From Acetobacteraceae bacterium (lineage in GTDB: Bacteria; Pseudomonadota; Alphaproteobacteria; Acetobacterales; Acetobacteraceae), in the NCBI GenBank assembly GCA_019237355.1, contig JAFAHH010000748.1, positions 1 to 9,788 of the forward strand: a stretch of 9,788 bases of DNA, in the 5' to 3' direction. Shown piece by piece: positions 1 to 4,709 of the stretch. The number at the start of each line of letters is the position of its first letter. Positions within the stretch are counted from its first letter, which is position 1. Below the pieces are notes generated by a model. The model had not been told where the DNA came from and did no database searches. It was given only the letters and a program-made list of their open reading frames with translations. Both the position numbers and the translations under genes were made by a program.

Positions 1-677
1 TGCCGCTGCTCTTTCTGGCCTGGACGCGGCTGCGGGGGCTGGCCGTGCGGTTTGAGGCGTTGTTGGCGGATTTCCGTGCCGGCCGGCTTCCCGCGGCGGG
101 GTCCGTTCGTGGCACGGCCGAGAATTTGCCGCAACCGCCCAACCTGCCGGGCTTGCCTCCGCCGTTCCGGGCGCCGCGCGACTTTGGCTGGCTGCTGCGG
201 CTGGCGCCGGAGTCGGCGGCCTATGCTGGGCAGGTGGAGCACCTGCTGGCTGATCCGGAGATGAAGGCGCTGCTGGCCGGGTCGCCTCAGGCGGGCCGCA
301 TGCTGCGCCCGCTATGCCGCATGCTCGGGATTGAGGCCGGGCTGGAGCTTTTGCCGCCCCGGCGCGGGGTACGTGCCTCGCCACCCGGCGGGGTCAGCCT
401 CGGCGGTGCGGCAGCACCGGTGGCGCCGGAAGCGCTGCTCGGATCAGGCTCGGAACCTGGGGCCGATTGCGCTCCGCGAGCTATGGCACCCTCCTTTGAG
501 GCATGCGGGGCTCCGAATTCGCAATTCCCAAGCACCGGGTCCTATTTTGCGCGGCAAAATGGCGGCCCGGGATTGGGGTCCCGATCGGGTCCCCAATTCG
601 GAAGCGAATTGGAGTCCCGATCTTGGCCCGCTGGACTGGGGCCTTCTAGTCCAGACTTCCGAGAACGCCGGAGCTGA
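1..677 (+). CDS. Hypothetical protein, 5' end outside window
   Basis: The reading frame is already open at base 3 and runs to a TGA at 675-677, so at least 224 residues are visible and the true start lies upstream. The visible N-terminal part is Leu/Arg rich (LLFLAWTRLRGL, then RFEALLADFRAGRLP), followed by a Pro-rich linker and a more ordered block at about residues 55-115 (FGWLLRLAPESAAYAGQ, HLLADPEMKALL, MLRPLCRMLGIE). This block resembles uncharacterised proteins I recall from Acetobacteraceae, often in several copies per genome; that is recollection and no function is known. From about residue 120 the sequence turns into low-complexity Gly/Pro/Ser/Ala, and the DNA under the last ~45 residues is a run of inverted repeats (about 535-654). 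The C-terminal tail may therefore be a later addition or a read-through of a repeat rather than conserved protein. A likely terminator follows at 794-831. Confidence 0.6.
   Translation, partial: PLLFLAWTRLRGLAVRFEALLADFRAGRLPAAGSVRGTAENLPQPPNLPGLPPPFRAPRDFGWLLRLAPESAAYAGQVEHLLADPEMKALLAGSPQAGRMLRPLCRMLGIEAGLELLPPRRGVRASPPGGVSLGGAAAPVAPEALLGSGSEPGADCAPRAMAPSFEACGAPNSQFPSTGSYFARQNGGPGLGSRSGPQFGSELESRSWPAGLGPSSPDFRERRS
535..654. repeat. Cluster of consecutive inverted repeats
   Basis: Four inverted repeats follow one another inside the end of the left-edge gene. (1) ATTTTGC/GCAAAAT arms at 544-550 and 554-560, extended by CCGGG/CCCGG at 535-539 and 566-570. (2) A 26-bp near-palindrome at 572-597: ATTGGGG and CCCCAAT around a perfect CCCGATCGGG core, broken only by two T:T mismatches. 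(3) CCAATTCG/CGAATTGG at 593-600 and 605-612, perfect, with loop GAAG. (4) CTGGACT/AGTCCAG at 631-637 and 648-654. Repeats 2 and 3 share 593-597, so only one of these stems can form at a time. A direct repeat, ATTGGNGTCCCGATC, lies at 572-586 and 608-622. The repeats are read directly from the sequence; what they do is unknown. Confidence 0.75.
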
Positions 678-718
678 CCCGCTACCGGCTCGCCAAGCTG
701 AACAGGGCTGAGCCGCCG

Positions 719-731
719 GGGCGGCACGCCC
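719..731. repeat. Short perfect inverted repeat
   Basis: GGGCG and CGCCC arms around GCA. It lies in the otherwise gene-poor stretch after the left-edge gene and adds to the hairpin-dense character of 535-874. It has no T-tract, so it is not an obvious terminator. Confidence 0.4.
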
Positions 732-734
732 ATG

Positions 735-754
735 ATGTTACGAGACCGTAACAT
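735..754. promoter_or_regulatory. Operator-like palindrome ATGTTACG-4-CGTAACAT
   Basis: Perfect 8-bp arms separated by AGAC. Its size and shape match the dyads that TetR-family repressors commonly bind. No gene start lies close by on either strand: the plus side has no start before 1479, and the minus side faces the tail of the left-edge gene. The TAA at 738-740 (minus strand) that ends the Gly-rich reading frame falls inside it. It could be a regulator site, a remnant of a lost gene's promoter, or chance. Confidence 0.35.
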
Positions 755-1283
755 GCGCCAAGTCCGCGCGCCCAGGGACGAGGTCAAGGCGGACACAGGA
801 GCTTAGCCAGGCGATGAAGCCTGTGCTTTTTACCAGAATTGCCCCCAAGAGGCTTTGCCTCCTGGGGGCAATTCGGAGCGGATCGGTATACTTATTCCCT
901 CCGCCACCGCCTTCCTTGCCGTGCTGCTCGATGTAGGTGCGCGTATGATGGTGCACATTGCCTTGCGCATCGCGATATTCGCGCGATTTCAGGTCGTCGG
1001 ATTCGCCTTGCCCGCCGGAACGGGATCCGCCTTGCGCCTGGCTCTGCTCGCCACGTCCTTGGCTGCCGCCGCCACCCTGGCCGCCACCACCACTGCGGCT
1101 TCCGCCACTACTGCCGCCTTGGCTTCGGGAATGGCTGCTCTCGGCGGGTTCATGGCCATGCTCCCGCGCGCGGGCGTCGCTGCCAGGCGTTGTTCCCTTT
1201 GTCCGTCCAGCTTCACGGTTCTCTTTCAATCGGCCGTCATGTTCCGGGTCTTTGACCGAGCCTTGGTGATCGCTCTTTGCCAT
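738..1283 (-). CDS. Gly/Ser/Gln-rich small protein, possible stress protein
   Basis: I choose the ATG at 1283 (MAKSDHQGSVKDPE) because a strong GGAGG lies six bases upstream of it; the frame is open further but has no comparable signal. The product is 181 residues. A hydrophilic N-terminus (residues 1-45, rich in Asp, Glu, Lys, Arg, His) leads into a low-complexity Gly/Ser/Gln region (about 50-95) and then a more normal segment (DDLKSREYRDAQGNVHHHT, about 96-115). There is no signal peptide. The last ~48 residues are encoded by an 18-bp-arm inverted repeat and the DNA beyond it, and look unlike the rest, so the native protein probably ended near residue 133. The extreme hydrophilicity and an EcfG-type promoter just upstream (1364-1388) suggest a general-stress or desiccation-related protein. 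I cannot name a family. Confidence 0.6.
   Translation of the reverse strand: MAKSDHQGSVKDPEHDGRLKENREAGRTKGTTPGSDARAREHGHEPAESSHSRSQGGSSGGSRSGGGGQGGGGSQGRGEQSQAQGGSRSGGQGESDDLKSREYRDAQGNVHHHTRTYIEQHGKEGGGGGNKYTDPLRIAPRRQSLLGAILVKSTGFIAWLSSCVRLDLVPGRADLAHVTVS
794..831 (+). terminator. Likely intrinsic terminator of the left-edge gene
   Basis: CACAGG (794-799) can pair with CCTGTG (820-825), or more compactly CAGGC (808-812) with GCCTG (819-823) around GATGAA; the stem is followed within three bases by five T residues (827-831). This is the arrangement expected for a Rho-independent terminator reading rightwards. The stem is short and the distance from the preceding stop codon is about 115 bp, so confidence is moderate. 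Confidence 0.5.
836..874. repeat. Inverted repeat with 18-bp arms, 3-nt loop
   Basis: GAATTGCCCCCAAGAGGC (836-853) faces its reverse complement at 857-874 with a single mismatch (A848 versus C862). In RNA made from the minus strand that position is a G-U pair, so the stem would be unbroken. No T-tract follows on either side, so it is not a canonical terminator. It sits inside the reading frame of the Gly-rich minus-strand gene and encodes part of its tail. A dispersed REP-like palindrome inserted into the 3' end of that gene would explain this; that is inference. Confidence 0.7.
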
Positions 1284-1306
1284 TCTTTTCCTCCATTTGC
1301 GTCTTA

Positions 1307-1322
1307 CGGGCGAAAACGCCCG
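1307..1322. repeat. Hairpin in the 5' leader of the Gly-rich gene
   Basis: Perfect CGGGCG/CGCCCG arms around AAAA on the plus strand (TTTT in the transcript of the Gly-rich gene). It falls in the predicted leader of that gene, about 25 bases before its ATG and outside its SD, so it may stabilise or tune the mRNA. No function is proven. Confidence 0.4.
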
Positions 1323-1363
1323 CCGGGCACGCATTGGGTCGACAACGTGCCAGACGTTCGATT

Positions 1364-1388
1364 AACACTACTCTCGAACAATTGTTCC
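1364..1388 (-). promoter_or_regulatory. EcfG-type (general stress) promoter
   Basis: On the minus strand GGAAC (1388-1384) is followed after exactly 17 bases by GTT (1366-1364). This is the published layout of promoters used by the alphaproteobacterial general-stress sigma factor EcfG (GGAAC, 16-17 bases, cGTT). It points at the Gly-rich gene, whose ATG lies about 80 bases downstream. A 12-bp perfect palindrome GAACAATTGTTC (1376-1387) overlaps the -35 element. A similar site for the rightward 70-residue gene was not found. Confidence 0.5.
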
Positions 1389-1478
1389 CGGGTTCGGTCG
1401 CGAAACCTTCTCACCCGAAGCACAACCAAAGCTCGGCATCCGCGTTTTGAGGGCGCGTTCGCTCTGGAGTCAGAAAAC

Positions 1479-1691
1479 ATGGCCGAAAACAAGAGCAAAA
1501 CCGGCGAGACCGATCGCCACGAGGAGGCCAAGCACCTCGCTGAAGAAGCGGTCGAGGAGATGAGCCAAGGCAACAAGGAAGAAGGTAAGTTCGTGCTGGA
1601 AGAGGCGCGCAAGCTCGATCCTTCTGCTGTCGAGGAGGTTCTCGATGACCAAGGCAAGACCCCGGCTGGCAGCAGCTCGAAAAAACCATAA
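1479..1691 (+). CDS. Small acidic protein, 70 residues, unknown function
   Basis: The start ATG at 1479 has a TGGAG nine bases upstream and the product begins MAENKSKTGETDRHEEAKHL. The protein is highly charged and looks helical: residues 12-48 (HEEAKHLAEEAVEEMSQGNKEEGKFVLEEARKLDPSAVEE region) alternate Glu/Lys with Ala/Leu/Val, as in a short helical hairpin, and the tail (residues 59-70) is Gly/Pro/Ser/Lys. There is no signal peptide or membrane segment. Similar tiny acidic proteins occur in Rhizobiales and Acetobacteraceae as hypotheticals (recollection). It is transcribed away from the Gly-rich gene. Its last codons contain six A residues (1680-1685) just before the TAA, and the phosphatase reading frame is already open across this point in the -1 frame, so the two genes may be translationally linked. 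Confidence 0.75.
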   Translation: MAENKSKTGETDRHEEAKHLAEEAVEEMSQGNKEEGKFVLEEARKLDPSAVEEVLDDQGKTPAGSSSKKP

Positions 1692-1765
1692 GAGAAGGCC
1701 GGGGTATCATCGAACCGAGCACAATCCTCGCGCCGTTCAATGCGACCATTTGCGGCATCGAAGAG

Positions 1766-2299
1766 TTGGGCTGTCATTGCGCATCGGGTGTGAGCCACGT
1801 GCTTTCGATTCTCGACCCTGACTGGCCCGTTCCCGAGGCTTTCGGGGCATTCGGCGAGCATGAGCGATTGGAACTGCGCTTTCACGACGTCATTGAGGAC
1901 GCACCAGGGTCGGTCGTGCCTGGGCCGGAACATGTCCAAAAGCTTCTAAGCTTTGGTCGAAGTCTTGTCGGCCCAGACGCGCATATGCTGGTGCACTGCC
2001 ATGCTGGCGTGTCGCGCTCGTCAGCGGCTATGGCGCTTCTGCTCGCTCAGGCTCTGCCTTCGATCCCAGCAGACCAGATTTTTCGTGAAGTCCTGCGGAT
2101 CCGGTCCAAGGCTTGGCCCAACCTACGGATAGTCGAAATGGGCGACGCAATGCTAGGGCGCAGGGACGAGCTGATCGAGGCCGCTTATAGCCTCTATCGG
2201 TGGCATATCGAGCGGCGGCCGGAGCTTGCAGACATCATGGCCCAATCCGGCCGGGGACGTGAGGTCAACGCGGCCCTTGTTCGTGCTCCTTTGGTGTGA
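1766..2299 (+). CDS. Protein tyrosine phosphatase-like protein
   Basis: The P-loop signature HCHAGVSRSS is at residues 77-86, with the nucleophile Cys78 and phosphate-binding Arg84 (CX5R). Asp41 (FHD, in the place of the 'xxD' general acid loop) or Asp45 could be the acid. The product is a soluble cytoplasmic enzyme of the small dual-specificity/tyrosine phosphatase type; its substrate cannot be told. TTG at 1766 is the only usual start codon in this frame, giving 177 residues, but it has no usable SD and the coding-like sequence continues upstream (translated: ILAPFNATICGIEELG, which looks like the expected first beta-strand). The frame is open back to a TGA at 1646-1648 without any ATG, GTG or other TTG. 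An ATC at 1706 has GAGAAGG seven bases before it and would give 197 residues. The true start may be non-canonical, mutated, or supplied by a -1 shift from the preceding gene. Confidence 0.8.
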   Translation: MGCHCASGVSHVLSILDPDWPVPEAFGAFGEHERLELRFHDVIEDAPGSVVPGPEHVQKLLSFGRSLVGPDAHMLVHCHAGVSRSSAAMALLLAQALPSIPADQIFREVLRIRSKAWPNLRIVEMGDAMLGRRDELIEAAYSLYRWHIERRPELADIMAQSGRGREVNAALVRAPLV

Positions 2300-2343
2300 T
2301 CGCTCAGGTCCAAGCCACCAGGCCTTTAACAGGCAGATCCGGC

Positions 2344-3033
2344 TCAAAAGCCCCGGAACGTCGCGAAGGCGCTCGCAGGTTCACGTTCCGTAACCAGCCT
2401 GTTTTCCGGCGCGGCCGGGTCGGCGTAGCCAAGCGACATCCCGCACACGACGACCTCCTCCGGAGCCAACCCCAGTTCACGCCGGATCACTTGCTGGTAG
2501 GGCGTAAAGGCGGCCTGGGGGCATGTATCCAGCCCCCAGCCTCGCGCGGCCACCATGACGTTTTGCAGAAACATCCCGTGATCGAGCCAGCTCCCGATTT
2601 CGAGCCGACGGTCGATCGTGAAAATCATCCCGATCGGCGCATCGAAGAACCGGAAATTGCGGGCCGTTTGTGCCTTCATGCGGGCCGCTTCGCCGCGGCG
2701 GATACCCAATAGCCCGTAAAGATCGAAGCCCACTTTACGCCGGCGCGAAAGATAAGGCTCGAAGAACTGGGCCGGGTAGTATCGGTATTCGGTGTGGCCT
2801 GGCTCGTCGCTCTCGAACGCATCGAGGACGGCGCGGCTCAGCCGGTCTTTCGGACCATCGGTCAGCACGTAAACGCGCCAGGGCTGCATATTCGTGCCGC
2901 TCGGCGCCCGCGCGGCCACATTCAAAATACGCTCCACTATTTCGCGCGGAACCGGCTGCCGTAAAAAAGCCCGAACCGAACGGCGCGACACAATCGCGGA
3001 CTCGACATAAGCTGCCGGCTCACTCCGTTCCAA
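2344..3033 (-). CDS. Nitroreductase family protein (FMN/NAD(P)H)
   Basis: FMN-dependent oxidoreductase of the nitroreductase superfamily (PF00881), which reduces nitro or quinone-like compounds with NAD(P)H; natural substrate unknown. With the start proposed here it has 229 residues, normal for the family. SRRSVR (16-21) is the N-terminal FMN phosphate-binding motif, ARAPSGTNMQPWR (41-53) the next conserved block, and CGMSLGYAD (about 197-205) followed by ENR the C-terminal FMN region; the ending FATFRGF is also typical. I choose TTG at 3033 because GGGGAGG lies six bases upstream of it, which places the start within the last codons of birA (14-base overlap). The frame stays open 37 codons further, but those codons lie in birA and look unlike the family. 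It is the last gene of the minus-strand operon and converges with the phosphatase gene. Confidence 0.88.
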   Translation of the reverse strand: MERSEPAAYVESAIVSRRSVRAFLRQPVPREIVERILNVAARAPSGTNMQPWRVYVLTDGPKDRLSRAVLDAFESDEPGHTEYRYYPAQFFEPYLSRRRKVGFDLYGLLGIRRGEAARMKAQTARNFRFFDAPIGMIFTIDRRLEIGSWLDHGMFLQNVMVAARGWGLDTCPQAAFTPYQQVIRRELGLAPEEVVVCGMSLGYADPAAPENRLVTEREPASAFATFRGF

Positions 3034-3742
3034 GCAGCACCTCCCCTGCCGAAATCGCTTGAACTCCGGCCGGTGTCTCCAGCAAGAGATGCCCGGCCCC
3101 ATCCAGCCCGGCAAATTTTCCCTCCAGCACCAAGCCGCCGCCAATCACCTTTAGGCGCGTGCCGAGCGGGTGCGCCCGTTCAAGCCAAGCGGCTCGCACG
3201 CTCGGAAAGCCTTCGTTGCAGCGAGAGGCGAGGCGATCCAGCAGAATTGGTGCGAAAGATTCCGGGGCTGGGGGCACCAAACCCTCCCCGGCCAGCGAGG
3301 CAGTGGCACGGCCTTCGATCTCGGGCGCCACGGCCAGGTTCACCCCAAAGCCGAGGACCAGGGCAGCAATCCTGCGATCTGGCCCGGAGATCGTGTCAAT
3401 GAGAATTCCGGCGAGCTTCCGTCCGCGGAGCAGCAGATCGTTGGGCCATTTCACGGTTAGGGAAGCCGGGTCGGGCAAGAAAGAAAGCAGGGCGTCCGAC
3501 AATGCCAGGCCCGCCCGAAGGGGCCATTCCCCGGCCTCCAATAGTGATGCGTTTGGGCGGAGCAAGACCGAGAGCGAGAGATTGCCCGGGGGCGATAGCC
3601 AAGACCTGCCTCGGCTGCCCCGGCCTTTGGTCTGTTGCAGCGCCAGCACTGCTAGACCCTCCGACTCGCCCGATGCTGCTCGCGATAAGCAGATATCGGA
3701 TGTCGATCCGGCCTTTGCATAGGTTTCGAGTCGCCACTCCAT
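3020..3742 (-). CDS. birA: Biotin--[acetyl-CoA-carboxylase] ligase
   Basis: Attaches biotin through biotinyl-AMP to the carrier lysine of acetyl-CoA carboxylase and related enzymes. At 240 residues this is a monofunctional (class I) ligase: it starts directly with the catalytic domain and lacks the N-terminal DNA-binding HTH of E. coli BirA. Visible motifs: GSTSD (12-16), the biotinyl-AMP loop GRGSRGR (40-46), KWPNDLL (98-104), RKLAGIL (108-114, catalytic-site Lys109) and GFGVNL (131-136), with a small SH3-like C-terminal domain. I take the ATG at 3742 (MEWRLET); a TTG at 3751 overlapping the lpxK stop codon would add three residues. No strong SD is seen, so translation is probably coupled to lpxK five bases upstream. 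Its place in an LPS operon is uncommon. Confidence 0.92.
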   Translation of the reverse strand: MEWRLETYAKAGSTSDICLSRAASGESEGLAVLALQQTKGRGSRGRSWLSPPGNLSLSVLLRPNASLLEAGEWPLRAGLALSDALLSFLPDPASLTVKWPNDLLLRGRKLAGILIDTISGPDRRIAALVLGFGVNLAVAPEIEGRATASLAGEGLVPPAPESFAPILLDRLASRCNEGFPSVRAAWLERAHPLGTRLKVIGGGLVLEGKFAGLDGAGHLLLETPAGVQAISAGEVLLGTE

Positions 3743-3747
3743 GATCT

Positions 3748-4704
3748 TCAAGGGAGGACACCCGATAGCATCTGATCCAGCTTCGCCTCGTCCTCCCAGG
3801 CAATTTGCACATCAGCGACCCTGACAGCCTCTCGGACGGAGGGCGGTAACCGCATAGCGTCTTTCCGCGTTGTGACCGGGACCGCGCGAAGCGTTTCTGC
3901 ATGCCGGAGTACCTCGTCGATTTCGCGAGCCCGGAACCGATGATGGTCGGGGAAACTAATCGCTGTCGCGACTTCTGCCCCGGCTTGGGCAAGCGTATGG
4001 AAAAATTTCTCCGGCCGCCCGATGCCAGCAAAAGCCAAGACGCGCTCCCCGGCCAAAGCCAAAGAAGCTGGCCCGGGCACGAGTTTGATCCTCAAAATGG
4101 GAAGGTTCAGCCCGGCTGTGGCCCCCGTCAGGTCTTGCCCGATTATTATCACCGCTTGGCACCGCGCCGCGGCGGCTCGGGCCGGCTCGCGCAACGGGCC
4201 GGCCGGCACAACCCGGCCATTGCCGAACCCCACCTCGCCATCCACCACCAAAAACGAGAGGTCTTTCACCAGCCCCGGATTCTGCAGCCCGTCATCCAGA
4301 ATGAGAAGCTCCGCGCCGGCGCCGGCGGCCGCCCGAGCACTCTTCGCGCGGTCCGCCCCCGTCCAGGTGGGTGCAACCGCAGCAAGCAAAAGCGCCTCGT
4401 CCCCGACCAGGGCCGCATCATCGCCGGGCTGGACCCAACGCGTGCCCGTTGTTGATCCGCCATAACCGCGAAGCAAGAAATGCAACCGTATGCCGCGCCT
4501 GAGCAGCCGGTTTCCGATTTCGATCGCGAGCGTGGTCTTGCCCGTACCGCCCAGCGTCACGTTGCCGAAGCAGATGACCGGAACGGGCGCACGCCAGCCG
4601 GGCTTAGTCAGACGTCGTGCGGTGATCGCGGCCACCGCCCCGGAAGCCGGGGACAGAATCCGGGGTAGTATTCCGTCCAACTCCCAAAACCGTGGTGGGC
4701 GCAT
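3748..4704 (-). CDS. lpxK: Tetraacyldisaccharide 4'-kinase (lipid A kinase)
   Basis: Phosphorylates the 4' position of the tetra-acylated disaccharide to give lipid IVA, the sixth step of lipid A synthesis, at the inner face of the inner membrane. The 318 residues match the family. The P-loop GNVTLGGTGKTT (47-58) carries the Walker A residues, LRGYGG (79-84) follows, DDGLQN (137-142) holds the catalytic Asp region, and FPDHH (251-255) is the typical C-terminal motif. A short hydrophobic N-terminus (about 10-27) probably anchors it to the membrane. It starts five bases after the waaA stop codon, and its stop is five bases before the birA ATG, so it is part of the same polycistronic unit. No abnormality seen. 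Confidence 0.96.
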   Translation of the reverse strand: MRPPRFWELDGILPRILSPASGAVAAITARRLTKPGWRAPVPVICFGNVTLGGTGKTTLAIEIGNRLLRRGIRLHFLLRGYGGSTTGTRWVQPGDDAALVGDEALLLAAVAPTWTGADRAKSARAAAGAGAELLILDDGLQNPGLVKDLSFLVVDGEVGFGNGRVVPAGPLREPARAAAARCQAVIIIGQDLTGATAGLNLPILRIKLVPGPASLALAGERVLAFAGIGRPEKFFHTLAQAGAEVATAISFPDHHRFRAREIDEVLRHAETLRAVPVTTRKDAMRLPPSVREAVRVADVQIAWEDEAKLDQMLSGVLP

Positions 4705-4709
4705 TTGGC

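Noticed and set aside
535..874. CRISPR array or tRNA gene in the hairpin-rich part
   Set aside because: No regularly spaced identical repeats with spacers, and no cloverleaf with a T-loop GTTCRA-type sequence could be found.
855..1478. Long plus-strand open frame leading into the 70-residue acidic protein
   Set aside because: Its first ~200 codons are antisense to the Gly-rich gene and give Ala/Thr-rich nonsense; the ATG at 1479 has a proper SD and begins the plausible protein.
2300..2352. Bidirectional terminator between the converging phosphatase and nitroreductase genes
   Set aside because: Only 4-bp stems (GCCT/AGGC at 2322-2334, GGCT/AGCC at 2341-2352) without T-tracts; too weak to call.
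3034..3144. 37-residue N-terminal extension of the nitroreductase
   Set aside because: It overlaps birA in another frame, looks unlike the family, and the strong SD belongs to TTG 3033.
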